Part shown: positions 53,605 to 63,561 of the stretch, one piece after another
Layout of the letters: each line of letters opens with the position of its first letter
How positions within the stretch are numbered: the stretch's first letter is position 1
DNA from: Elephas maximus indicus
Lineage: Eukaryota > Chordata > Mammalia > Proboscidea > Elephantidae
Length of the DNA: 64,000 bases
Direction: 5' to 3'
Assembly: GCF_024166365.1 (NCBI RefSeq)
Contig: NC_064824.1
Coordinates: 45,484,608 to 45,548,607, forward strand
Translations under genes and position numbers: made by a program
The notes under the pieces: generated by a model
What the model saw: only the letters and a program-made list of their open reading frames with translations
What the model was told of the DNA's origin: nothing
Databases searched by the model: none

Positions 53605-54300
53605 AAATTGACTTAATTTAAATATACACACAATACATTTATTTTATGTATAGTCCTATGTGTTTTAGTAAACAAATACAACTATGTAACCACCACCACA
53701 TCAAGGAATAAAACATTTTCATTTTCCCCAAAAGTTTACCCCTTTGCAGTGAGTTGTCCCACCCTCATTTTGGGTAACCACTGATCCAATTTTTATCATT
53801 ATAGATTAGTTTTGTCTCTTCTGGAACCTCATAGAAAGGGAACCATACCATATGTAGCTGCATGTGTCTGACTGTTGCTCAGCATACTTTTGAGATTCAT
53901 CCATGTTGTGTATATCAGTAGTTTGTCCCCCTTTCTTTGTTTTTGCTGATTAGTATTCCGTTGAATGAGTATTACAATTTTTGTCTGCTCACATGTTGAT
54001 GGACGTGTGTATTGTTTCTAGTGTTTGGCTATTATAGGTAAAATGGCAGTTGACATTTATGTACAAGTGGCTTATGGACATGAATTTCACTTCTCTTGAG
54101 TAAATACCTAGCAGTAGAGTTGCTGGGTCCTGTGATAAGTACATATTTATTTTATAAGAAATGGCCTGGCAGTTTTCTCTCTACATGATTATGTCATCTG
54201 CAAGTAATGACAGTTTTCCTTTACTTTTCCAATACGCATGCCTTTGTTTCTTTCTCTTCCCTTACTGCACAGGCTGGGATCTCCACTAAAATGTTGGCTA
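53605..54300 (-). mobile_element. L1M fragment
   Basis: CACCACCACATCAAGGAATAA, GATTCATCCATGTTGTGTAT, GGTAAAATGGCAGTTGACATT and TGATTATGTCATCTGCAAGT are reverse ancient-L1 text. Confidence 0.7.
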
Positions 54301-54309
54301 GAAGTAGTG

Positions 54310-54754
54310 AGATCCAACCTCATAGTCTTATTCTTGACATTATGGGGAAAGTGCTCCATTTTTGACCATTAAGTATGATGTTAGCTATAGGTTTTCTACA
54401 GGTGCCTGCCCTTGTGTCAGGTTGATGGAGTTTCTATTCCTTGCATTTTGGGAGTTCTATTATTTTATTACGAATGGGTGTTGAAAGAAGGTTTTTAATT
54501 ATAACAATTTTGAATTTTCTTTTGTTTTTAAATTTTCACTATTTTGCTTATTGTACCTTTATGTTTTAATAAAAATAATACTAATCATCCCTTCTTATGT
54601 GCCACGGGCCATTCCGAATACTTTATTAACATAAATAATCATCACAACTCTATTAAGTATGTTATTTAAGTTTTACAGATAAACCTCAAATCACTGTTTT
54701 CCAAAAGAACTTAAATTCTTTTCTTCCCTGCTTCTTTCAGTGTGGTTATGTGAA
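54310..54754. other. No gene; possible L1M continuation and MIR fragment
   Basis: 54340-54480 resembles reverse L1M. 54590-54680 has MIR-like CTTATGTGCCACGGGCC and TTTTACAGATAAACC. Confidence 0.45.
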
Positions 54755-54756
54755 TA

Positions 54757-55646
54757 CAGTTATGCACTGCACGCGTAGCGTTCATTCAGTGAACATCTGA
54801 TGCATACAAGTCTGTGGTCCCATAAGGTTATAATAGAGTTCAGAAATGCTGATCAGAGAACAGGAGGTAGTGGATGTTACGGAATGTAGAGGTTGTAACT
54901 GGGCATATTTAAGGCGACAGCTTCCTGCAAGCAACACATGCATCTTATGTCTCTTGCATACAAAGCAATTGCACTGCCAGGCATATAATGGTATAATATA
55001 TATGTATAACCTGTAAGCAAAACAAAACAAAATTGTCGTCGAGTTGATTCTGGCTCATTGCAACACATAAGACAGAGTAGAATTGCCCCGTAGCATTTCC
55101 AAGGAGCCGCTGGTGGATTCATACTGCCGACATTTTGGTTAGCAGCCAGACTCTTAACCATTGCTCCACCAGGACTCCATATAACCTATAGCACGTATGT
55201 TTTGACAGTCATAATGTCTACGTTACTGGCTTGTGTATGTATTGTACTGTATTTTTTATCATTATTTTAATATGAAGTTTCTCTACTTAAAATAAAAAGT
55301 TTACTGTATATAGGTGTATGCTTCAACTCATAGGCAGCAGCAGCCAATCTCATGTATTGCACGTCTCTTGAGTGTTGTAGCATTATCTCTGTTTAATTTT
55401 CTTGAGAAAATATTACTGTGAAGCGCATCATGGCTCCCAAACGCAGCAAACCAATGCTAATGATAGCAGCAGAAGGAAGCAAAGGAGAAGTATTGATTTG
55501 GAAGTGAAACCAAAGGTATCCCATATAGCTCTGCTAAGCATATAATAGTGGTGTTCACACAACGTACAAATTACATAATGTCCTATTACAGAATGTATCA
55601 CGGATGTGACGTGACTCTTAGAGAATGTATCATGGATGTTAAGCAG
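54757..55646 (+). mobile_element. Tigger-type (pogo) DNA transposon, internally deleted, carrying a SINE
   Basis: Flanked by TA at 54755-54756 and 55647-55648, with ends CAGTTATGCACTGC and the complement of GCAGCACGTGACTG. Interior text such as GTGGTCCCATAAGGTTATAAT and ACGTTACTGGCTTGTGTATG is Tigger-like. A short transposase start is visible at 55431 (MAPKRSKPMLMIAAEG) and stops after about 25 codons; the rest is deleted. Confidence 0.85.
55013..55179 (-). repeat. tRNA-type SINE inside Tigger
   Basis: Reverse copy; TATAACCT at 55005-55012 and 55180-55187 is the target duplication. Confidence 0.92.
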
Positions 55647-55660
55647 CACGTGACTGTATT

Positions 55661-55847
55661 CATTTGTTATTAAAAAAAAAAAAAACAAACAAAACCCGTT
55701 GCCATCGAGTCGATTCTGCGTCATAGCTACCCTACAGGACAGAGTAGAACTGCCCCATAGAGTTTCCAAGGAGCACTTGGTGGATTTGAACTGCCAACCT
55801 TTTGGTTAGCAGCCATAGCACTTAACCACTATGCCACCAGGGTTTCC
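55661..55847 (-). repeat. tRNA-type SINE with 10-bp target duplication
   Basis: Reverse copy with a long A-rich 3' tail between CATTTGTTAT at 55651-55660 and 55848-55857, immediately next to the Tigger end. Confidence 0.93.
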
Positions 55848-56154
55848 CATTTGTTATAAGTTAGGTTTATTTGTTGTTGTTATTCTTTGTTGATTTAATC
55901 ATTTCTTTATTTAGTTTTTTTTTTTTTTTTGGTGAAAATGTGCACAGCAAAACCCACTCCCGTTCCACAGTGTCTAGATATAATGATCAGTGACATTGCT
56001 TACATTGTGCCAACATCTCATTATTTCTGTTCTGGTTATTTCACTTCCATTTACTTCGGTTTACTTAACTTCCCTGCCGCCCCCCCCCCCCCCTTTCTAA
56101 TCTATGCTTTAAAATAGTTGTTAACCCTTTGGTCTTATTTATAGGAAAAAAAGA

Positions 56155-56198
56155 AGCATATATATATACACACACACACACGTATACATATACACACA
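56155..56198. repeat. TA/CA microsatellite
   Basis: ATATATATATACACACACAC-type tract beside a SINE tail. Confidence 0.9.
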
Positions 56199-56356
56199 AC
56201 CAAAACCCGTTACTGCTGAGTCAATTCTGACTCATAGTGACTATATAGGACAGAGTAGAACTGCCCCGTAGGGTTTCTAAGGAGTGCTAGTGGATTTGAA
56301 CTACTGACCTTTTGGTTAGCAGCCACGGTCTTAACTACTGTGCCACCAGAGCTTTC
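56199..56356 (-). repeat. tRNA-type SINE
   Basis: CCAAAACCCGTTACTGCTGAG to CTGTGCCACCAGAGCTTTCC. Confidence 0.92.
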
Positions 56357-56858
56357 CGTATATATAAATATAAACGCAGTACTCAGGGGTAGCAGTCTTT
56401 ACTCTCTGAGCTAAACTGTTATTCATGGTTCGAAGAGCGACTAAGAGCCATAGTCTCGGGACTTCTCCAGCATCAGTAGATCCAGTAACTCTTTAAGAAT
56501 TTGAAGTTCTGTTCCACGTTTTTCTCCTCTTTTATCAGGATTTATCTATTGTGTTCCAGATCAAAGCATTCATTATGGTAGCTGGGCACCATTTAGTTCT
56601 TCCGGTGTCAAGGTGGAGGAGGCAGTGGTTTATGTATACAGTTAGTTCTATAGTCTAATTTCTTCTGATTCTTGGGTTTCCTTTTTTCTCTTTTGTTCCA
56701 GATGAGTAAAGACCATTAGTTGTATCTTAGATACGCACTCGGAAGCTTTTAAGACCCTAGACTCTACTCACCATCCTGGGAGGAAGAACATAAACTTTAA
56801 GAGCTATATGTTATGCCAGTTGACAGGATTGCCCTGTGAATCCACGGCCCTAAGCCTC

Positions 56859-57344
56859 TGTCCTAGTCATCTAGTGCTGCAATTACAGAGATGCCAGAGT
56901 GGATGACTTTAACAAAGAAAATGTATTCTCTCACAGTCTAGTAGGCTTCAAGTCCAAGTCTAGGCCATCAGCTCCAGGAGAAGGCTTTCTCTCTCTCTCA
57001 GGTCTGGAGGAAGGTCTTTGGGATGCATCAGTCTTTGTGTGGTCTGGGAGCATCTCAGTGTAGGGACCTCAGGTCCAGAGGACACACTCTGCTTCCAGGG
57101 CTGCTTTCTGGGTGGCATGAGGTCCCCAACTCCCTGCTTGCTTCCTTTTCTTTTTATCTCTTCAGAGAAACTCTTGTTACATTGGATCAGGGATGTGACC
57201 TGGTAAGGGTGTTACAATCCCACCCTAATCCTTTTAACACAAAATTACAATCATAAAATTGAAGACAACCACAGAAGACTGGGAATCATGGCCTAACCAA
57301 GCTGATATGCACGTTTTTGGGGGATCATAATTCAATCCATGACA
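56859..57344 (-). mobile_element. Solo LTR of MaLR type
   Basis: 486 bp starting TGTCCTAGTCATCTAGTGCTG and ending TCAATCCATGACA, i.e. TG...CA, with a 5-bp duplication GCCTC at 56854-56858 and 57345-57349. In reverse it resembles MST/MLT1 LTRs (CTCACAGTCTAGTAGGC region). No internal retroviral genes are present. Confidence 0.75.
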
Positions 57345-57400
57345 GCCTCCAAACCAAGAGAATTAATCCCATGAGGTGATTGGTTATGTTTAATTATTAT

Positions 57401-57865
57401 CAGCATCTGTAACCTTTCCCCCTCTTTATTTTTATTTTATTTTATTTTTTGGTATGAAATTGTTGGAAAACTATACACAACCTAGCATTTGCCCATCCAT
57501 CCCTTTTCCCTGTGTACAGCTTATTGTCATCAGTTACATGAATCATGCTTTGTAAACTTCCCCCATATTTGGTACCACCTTTCCCATTTTTGTAAACAAA
57601 AATAACAACCTAGAGAGTACTTCTTCCTCTCCCTCCCCCATCATTTATTTTTTAAGCATGTGAAACATTAGCATGCCTCTAGAATTCAGAACTATACAAA
57701 GGGTGTACTCAGAATTGTCACCTCCCCCAATCCCTTCCACTTTATTTGCAGGACCATATTCTTTCAATTTTTAGCTGATAAATGGAGAATTTTTATTAAC
57801 GTTCTATGGGTGCTTAAAGGGGCATTGGGTATAAAATTTAATATATATCTATAAGATATACTTCA
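57401..57865. other. No gene; probable old L1-like sequence
   Basis: Pyrimidine-rich text (CCATCCATCCCTTTTCCCTG, TTCCCCCATATTTGG) resembles reverse ancient L1 3' sequence, but I cannot assign it firmly. Confidence 0.4.
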
Positions 57866-57869
57866 TTAA

Positions 57870-58116
57870 GTTGTTTAGGCCCCAAAATATTTTTTGTCCA
57901 GTTGACAAACGTGTCTTCTCTCAACTAGTCTAGAATCTGTCACTTCATATTATAAGCAATCTGTGCATCAAATAATCCAGCAGCCATTTTGGGAAGCAAA
58001 AGCTACAGGATGTACAAGGACTCATACATAAAAACACACTGATAATAAACTCTAATATACTATTCTCAACACAAGACAAATCAACTGGTCAAAAAATAAG
58101 TAAGGGCCTAAACAAC
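57870..58116. mobile_element. TTAA-flanked inverted-repeat MITE
   Basis: 247 bp between TTAA at 57866-57869 and 58117-58120. Perfect 13-bp ends GTTGTTTAGGCCC (57870-57882; complement at 58104-58116), extending to 36 bp with about 5 mismatches. No ORF. TTAA target plus inverted ends is the style of piggyBac-type elements; the family is not recognised. Confidence 0.6.
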
Positions 58117-58204
58117 TTAAGAGACGTGTTTGTCAAGCTCAAAAAAATGGGACTTCATCCTGCAGCTTAGGGGCACCCTCCCTGTGTTTATTCCAGTATA
58201 AGCT

Positions 58205-58520
58205 AGAAACTCTTGAGTTCACTGTGTGCCAGGCATTGGGGACAGAGTGGTGGATACAAAACAGATCCAGTTTTTGCCTACAGCCCAGTAGGGGAATGAG
58301 CATCAGTCAGAAGTACAGAAACAAACGTGAAACTACAAGTCTGGAAAGCCTTACATTGGAAAGGTATATGGTTCTTGGAGAACGGATAAAAGGGTTTTTT
58401 TATTTTTTTAACACTTAGGATGGCCAGAGAAGGTTTTACTGAGGAAGTGACCTTTTAAAATATGGACCTGAAAGGTGTTATAATCTAAAAGTAGGCGGTT
58501 GTTCAGGGGGTAGGGAGAGT
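58205..58520 (-). repeat. L2 LINE fossil
   Basis: GTGTGCCAGGCATTGGGGAC, GATCCAGTTTTTGCCTACAGC and CTGAGGAAGTGACCTTTTAAA follow reverse L2 order. Confidence 0.6.
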
Positions 58521-58524
58521 GGTT

Positions 58525-58722
58525 TGGTCAGGGGGAATAGTGATTCATGTTACTATTTCAGAGTTTACAAATCTCTTGAAGGCTACATTAGTTTAATTTT
58601 GCTACAGGCAGTAAGACTTTATCAGGGACAGACAGTAAAAAGTACATTTTATACATATGTAACTGAAATAAATGTTTCACTAAAAAAATTTTTTTTACAG
58701 CCATAGGGTTTTCTTTTTTACG
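58525..58722. other. No gene seen
   Basis: Unique-looking intron. Confidence 0.5.
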
Positions 58723-58725
58723 TAT

Positions 58726-58865
58726 TAAAAAAAAAAAAAAACCCCGTTGCCATCCAGTTGATTCCTACTCATAGCGACCCTATAGGACAGAGTAGAATTG
58801 CCCCATAGAGTTTCCAGGGAGCGCCTGGTGGACTTGAACTGCTGACCTTTAGGTTAGCAGCCTTA
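58726..58865 (-). repeat. tRNA-type SINE
   Basis: A run, CCCCGTTGCCATCCAGTTG, GACAGAGTAGAATTGCCCC and CTGACCTTTAGGTTAGCAGC. Its 5' end is missing. Confidence 0.92.
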
Positions 58866-58869
58866 GACA

Positions 58870-59280
58870 TAATTTATTTTATTTTTGTTGTGGAGAACAT
58901 AAACCAATTCAACAATTTCTTCATGTGCAATTCAGGGACATGGATCACATTCTTCAAGTTGTGCAGCCATTCTCACCTTCCCTTTCCAAATAGTTCCTCC
59001 CCCATTAACATAAACTCATCGTCCCCTAAGTTTCCTGTGAAACGTATAAATGTTTCATAAAATAATACTTATCCTCACTACACACAGTATCTTCTGATAG
59101 TTTTCAGTTTTATGCTTTCGTTTTAAAAATTCAAGGGCTATACTCTATTAATAGATGATGACCGCAGTTTGAAAAACATAGGATTAGATGACCTAAAAGG
59201 TTACTGCCCAGCTTGTTATGTTTATAAAATTATTACCAGTATTCGTAAGTCTACCTTCACGGTTAATTAGTGAGGTGTAT
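58870..59280. other. Old L1-like sequence, no gene seen
   Basis: CAATTCAACAATTTCTTCATG and GTTGTGCAGCCATTCTCACC resemble reverse ancient-L1 3' text to about 59080. The rest is not recognised. Confidence 0.45.
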
Positions 59281-59288
59281 TTTTGATC

Positions 59289-59502
59289 TAGGAGCCCTGG
59301 TAATGCAGTGGTTAAGCCTTGGCTGCTAACCAAAAGATCGGGGGTTCAAACCAACCAGCTGCTCTGCAGGAGAAAGATGTGGCAGTCTGCTTCCGTAAAG
59401 ATTACAGCTGGGAAACCCTGTGGAAGGTGCAGTTCTACTCTCCCACCCATACAGGGACGCTAATGGGTTGGAATCGACTCGACGGCAACGGGTTATTTTT
59501 AA
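59289..59502 (+). repeat. tRNA-type SINE, long variant
   Basis: AGGAGCCCTGGTAATGCAG to CGACTCGACGGCAACGGG, including GGCAGTCTGCTTCCGTAAAG. Well preserved at the 3' end. Confidence 0.93.
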
Positions 59503-59598
59503 TCTGTGGTCATTAGAATGCATGAAGTGCACAAGCAAACTAATCCTTGTTCAACCTTAAAACTGAATATGTTTTACAGACGTCTGTAACATGTAGTT

Positions 59599-59808
59599 GG
59601 AGTCCCTGGGTGGCACAAACAGTTAAGTACTACTAGCCAGAAGGTTGGCAGTTGACACCTACCTAAAGGTGCCTTGAAAGAAAGGCCTGGTGACCTGCTT
59701 CCAAGAGGTTACACAACCTCGAAAACCCTATGGAGCAGTTATACTCTGTGCACATGGGGTTGCCATGAGTCAGGATCTGCGGTTGCTAATGACAACAACA
59801 ACCATAAT
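59599..59808 (+). repeat. tRNA-type SINE (CCTGGGTG subtype)
   Basis: GGAGTCCCTGGGTGGCACAA to GACAACAACAACC, with GAAAGGCCTGGTGACCTGC inside. Confidence 0.92.
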
Positions 59809-59999
59809 ACAGAGAGTTATCATATAAAGGTGCATTTCATCCATTTATTGTTTGTTTTTTAATTTAGAAGGGAAGCTCATTTGCAAAGGGTTGAGTTATT
59901 CATATGCTTCACTTTATGGTACATTGTTCTGGCTCTTGCAAGGGCCTTCTCTCCCTTCTCCCCTTGTCAGTCTGTCTTTCTGTGTATATATATTTTTTA

Positions 60000-61140
60000 A
60001 TTATGGAAATAGACATACACAGAAGTAGAGAAAATAATATAATTAATCCCCATTCACTCATTTTCTACAATTGGTAACATGTGACCAGTCTTATCTCATC
60101 TCTGACACCACACCTCCACTGCAGCCAAGATTTTAAAGGGAATTGTAAGTCCTCTCTCATTTATTTATTCTTTTTTATCCCTGTTCCCCACTCCCATTCC
60201 CTTCCCTGCCCCTTTAAGCAACCACTCTAATATGTTTAATGTGTCTCTTCTGGCAAAACGTATACTGTTTTGTGTGCATTTATTTTTAATTTATATAAAT
60301 ATGTTATATTCTGTTTCTTACAACTTTTCTTCACTCAGCACTGCTTTTAAGATCCATCATGGTGCAGTATCAACATCTGGACTGTTGATACTAACTGCTG
60401 CATAATATTCATGTTGTGTATCTTACCACATTTTACTTCTTTACTCTCCCAGTGACAGATAACCACACTGCTTCTTTCCTTCACAACAAATGCCATTTCA
60501 CTGAATATGTCCACTTACCAATCTGTGTGACTGCCAGGTCATAGAGTAGCATGTTTAATTTGACTGATAATGTCAGGTTGCTTTTTATGATAGTAGCAAC
60601 AGTCTGCATTCCACAGTCATGCATGTGGAATCTGTGTCCTCACATCTTTCCCAACACTTGGCATTACCCTCATTTCTAATTTTTGCCAGTCTGATGTAAA
60701 TTATCTTGTTTTAATGTGTATGTATCTGATTACTAATAAATTTGAGCATCTCTTTATGTGCTTATTAGCTTACTGGGTTTCCTTTTTTGTAAGTTGCCTG
60801 TTTATGTCCTTTATCCATTTTTCTCTTCAGGTTGCTGTCTTTTTCTTGTTGATTTGCACCAGTTCCTTATATATTCTAGGTATTACTCACTTACAGGTTT
60901 TAGACATTGAAAATACCTTCTGCCGTTCTAAGAAATTTATTAATAACTATGTGCTGTCCTTCATTGAACAGAGATCTTTAACTTTGATAATATCAATTTT
61001 TTTTGCCTTATGGTTTGTACTTATGACATTTTTTAAGAAATCGTCATCTACTCCTACAGCACAAAGATATTTTCTTCTGTTAACTTTATGGCGTTACCTT
61101 CCATATTCAGATATATAATCCATCTTTTACCCACTTTTGT
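60000..61140 (-). mobile_element. Ancient L1M fragment
   Basis: Reverse ancient L1: AAGATCCATCATGGTGCAG, TTGCCAGTCTGATGTAAATT, GATTACTAATAAATTTGAGC and GTTCCTTATATATTCTAGG in order. The 134-residue frame at 60714-61118 is L1 antisense, not a gene. Confidence 0.8.
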
Positions 61141-61164
61141 ATGTGGGCATAAGGTCAAATCACT

Positions 61165-61300
61165 TAGTTTTGCCTCTGTATCTTAGTTTCCTCATCTAAA
61201 AAATGGGAATAATGTTACGTATCTCATAAGGTTGTTGTGAGGATTAAATGAGTTAAGGTTTTAAAGTACCTAGCACACAGTAAGCACATACATACATAAA
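61165..61300 (+). repeat. MIR fragment
   Basis: CTTAGTTTCCTCATCTAAAA, GGTTGTTGTGAGGATTAAAT and CCTAGCACACAGTAAGCACA. Confidence 0.85.
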
Positions 61301-61304
61301 TGGA

Positions 61305-61870
61305 AACTATTTGTTCTTTTGATGCTTTTTTAAAAAATTGCTATGACTCTATAAATATTCTGTAATTTCTAGTAGGTAGGTCTTCTTTCCCATGCCACAT
61401 TTTGCATTTCTTTTTAAAGGTTGACTTAATCCCTGGACTTTTGCTTATTCATTTAAAATTCAGAGTATTTTTTTTTAATATGCTTATGCTTTTTAAATTT
61501 AAATTAGTCTTACAAAATGCCATAAAATTGCTGACTATGGTGATAGTATAGGTGATTATTTTTGTGACATTTGGGGGAAGTAGGTATACCTTGGTTTTGA
61601 TGAAACTTGATGCTGCTCGTGAGAATCTCAGTAGCTCTCCTGGCTTATTGTTATCTTGTCTGTATCATAAGAAACTTGTTTCCTTACTTCCTGTTATGTT
61701 TATTTATTTACTCATTAATTTTTCTTTGTTTTTATATCCTCTCTCTTCTTGCTTTATTAATAACGAATGTCAGGAGTTAGTGAAATTAATGTCATTCTTT
61801 TGCCATCATTGTTTGATATCTATCCTCTTCTGTCATCCTGTCTTCCATTTAGAACGTACTTTTAGTCATA
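61305..61870. other. No gene seen
   Basis: AT-rich intron. The frame 61552-61881 has no domain. Confidence 0.5.
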
Positions 61871-61872
61871 CT

Positions 61873-61938
61873 GACCTGTAGGGTCGCTATAAGTCAGAAT
61901 TGACTTGACCGCATTGGGTTTTTTTGGTTTTTTTTTTG
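61873..61938 (+). repeat. SINE 3' end fragment
   Basis: GACCTGTAGGGTCGCTATAAG to a T/G-rich tail. Confidence 0.8.
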
Positions 61939-62154
61939 ACCTACTGTGTGCTTTTCATAGAATGGAACCCCAGTTTTATTTATTGCTGTATCAAAACTTT
62001 TCTTCTTAGATCATTGTACTGATTCTTTTAGATCATTGTACTAATTTATTTTGAACAGTAATTTTTCACATATCCTAAAGGCTTGAATGAAATTAAAGAT
62101 CTTTTAATTTCTTAGACTCTGTAGAGCTTCAAAAAAATATATCGGTATAATACG

Positions 62155-62330
62155 GTAGAATTAAGAATTTTGGCTTTGTATACACATAGCTGGTGTTCAT
62201 ATCTGTTTTGTCACTTACACCTGTGTGACTTTGAACAAGTTGCTAAACATCTTTATGCCTCAGTTTCTCTATGTGTAAACTTTTGCATAGTCTGGCATAT
62301 AGTAAGAATTCAATAAAGATTTCATTTATT
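62155..62330 (+). repeat. MIR SINE fossil
   Basis: CACCTGTGTGACTTTGAACAAG, CTTTATGCCTCAGTTTCTC and GGCATATAGTAAGAATTCAATAA. Confidence 0.8.
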
Positions 62331-62369
62331 CATTAATTATAATGAATAATTACATATATAATATATATA

Positions 62370-62860
62370 TAGTTAATGTATATTAAGCGGCTTCTGTGTT
62401 TCGACCACTAGGTAGTGTAGTTCCTGCACTAGGGACATAGAAGCAAACAAAACCAGCGAAAATCCTTGCCCTCTTGGAACTTAAGTTAGACTTGGAGGAG
62501 ATGGGCAATAAACAAATAAGATCTCTAGTATATGGTGCTAAATAGTATGAAGAAAAGTCAAGTTGGGAAGGAGCATATAGAGTGCTGGAGCGGGGGTGCT
62601 CTTTTAGATAGGGAAGTCACAGAAGGCCTCTCTGATGAGACTTGGAGATAGTTTGGAAGCAAGTCATTTGAATATTTATAAACAGCAAGGAGAGATAGTA
62701 TGACTAGAGTGAAGGTTGGGAGGGGAGAAGGGTAGGAGATGAGGTCATAGAGGTATAGGGCCTTATAGACTGTAGAGCAATTTTAATTTTTATTCTGAAT
62801 ACCAGATCCACTAGGGAAGTGACATGACCTAATTTACCTTCTAAAAGGTAAAGGAAGAAG
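62370..62860 (-). repeat. L2 LINE fossil
   Basis: GAAGCAAACAAAACCAGCG, CCTTGCCCTCTTGGAACTTA, GGCAATAAACAAATAAG and AAGGCCTCTCTGATGAGAC follow reverse L2 order. Confidence 0.8.
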
Positions 62861-62864
62861 TTGG

Positions 62865-63390
62865 GAAAACATTTAGAGACTAATTACAGTGAATGATGGA
62901 GGTAATGAAAAGTGATTAGAGCTTCCATGTATTTTATAGAGTTTTTTTTTGGTTTGTTTAACCTTTATTTAAAAAAAAAAAAAAATCCTGCTATGATAAT
63001 ATAATCTGTTGAACATCATTTTGTCTTTCTTTGAATTATTCAGAATTTTGTAGTGCTGAAGTTTCAAGTATATAAATGTAGAAGAACTTGAAATTCTTCT
63101 CCTGTGATTTGCACATTTTCACTTAATCTGGAAGTTGTGACGAACACTTCAATTAATTTAGAAAATGAGGCTGACTTTTTTAATCAAGATTTAAAATTCT
63201 TATTTGTGAATATGTATATTAATTTTTTTAATTCTACTTATTAAAAATATAATCATCTAAGGGGATAGCAATAAAAGCACAAGTTATCAAGGGAGAGCAA
63301 TGGCAATGTTTTCTTGCAGTCTTTTGGTAACTTTTAAATAGAATTATGCATTGAATTAGTATTGTTACAACAACTTATGTTGCCTACTTT
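62865..63390. other. No gene seen before EPC2 exon 2
   Basis: AT-rich intron with an A run at about 62971-62985. Confidence 0.5.
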
Positions 63391-63401
63391 ACATTTTCCA
63401 G

Positions 63402-63561
63402 GAACATCATTTACAGCGAGCTATTTCAGCACAGCAAGTGTTTAGAGAAAAAAAAGAGAGCATGGTCATTCCAGTTCCTGAGGCAGAGAGCAACGTCAAC
63501 TATTACAATCGCTTGTACAAAGGAGAGTTTAAACAGCCAAAACAGTTCATTCATATTCAGC
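63402..63561 (+). CDS. EPC2: EPC2, coding exon 2 (residues 52-104 plus one base)
   Basis: Continues the E(Pc)/EPL1 domain: EHHLQRAISAQQVFREKKES, then MVIPVPEAESNVNYYNRLY and KGEFKQPKQFIHIQ, followed by one C that starts codon 105 (Pro in the family). The acceptor is TTTTCCAG at 63394-63401; the donor CGTAAGT gives GTAAGT at 63562, an almost ideal site. Exon 1 ends in phase 0 and this exon leaves phase 1. The residues RLYKGEFKQPKQFIHIQ fit EPC2 rather than EPC1 (family knowledge). No stop or frameshift. The frame running on to 63677 past the donor is intronic read-through. Confidence 0.97.

Larger units (their letters stand above)
55913..57400 (-). mobile_element. L1 3' UTR carrying a SINE and an LTR
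   Basis: Reverse L1 3' UTR: T run then GGTGAAAATGTGCACAGC, GAGCCATAGTCTCGGGAC, TAGCTGGGCACCATTTAGTTC and GGAAGCTTTTAAGACCC. After the LTR it resumes AAACCAAGAGAATTAATCCC and CATGAGGTGATTGGTTATG. Confidence 0.85.
16180..63401 (+). other. EPC2: EPC2 intron 1 (47,222 bp, phase 0)
   Basis: Donor GTAGGG at 16180 and acceptor with pyrimidine-rich TACTTTACATTTTCCAG ending at 63401. Joining the two exons restores ...EEES-EHHLQRA... in frame, as in EPC2. The intron is mostly transposon-derived. I found no further EPC2 coding exon inside it; alternative non-coding first exons cannot be excluded. Confidence 0.93.

Noticed and set aside
56859..57344. Remnant of an endogenous retrovirus with genes
   Set aside because: Only a solo LTR is present; no gag, pol or env sequence was seen next to it.
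60714..61118. 134-residue hydrophobic frame resembling a membrane protein
   Set aside because: It is antisense to an ancient L1 ORF2; T-rich strands give Phe/Leu-rich frames that look like membrane segments.
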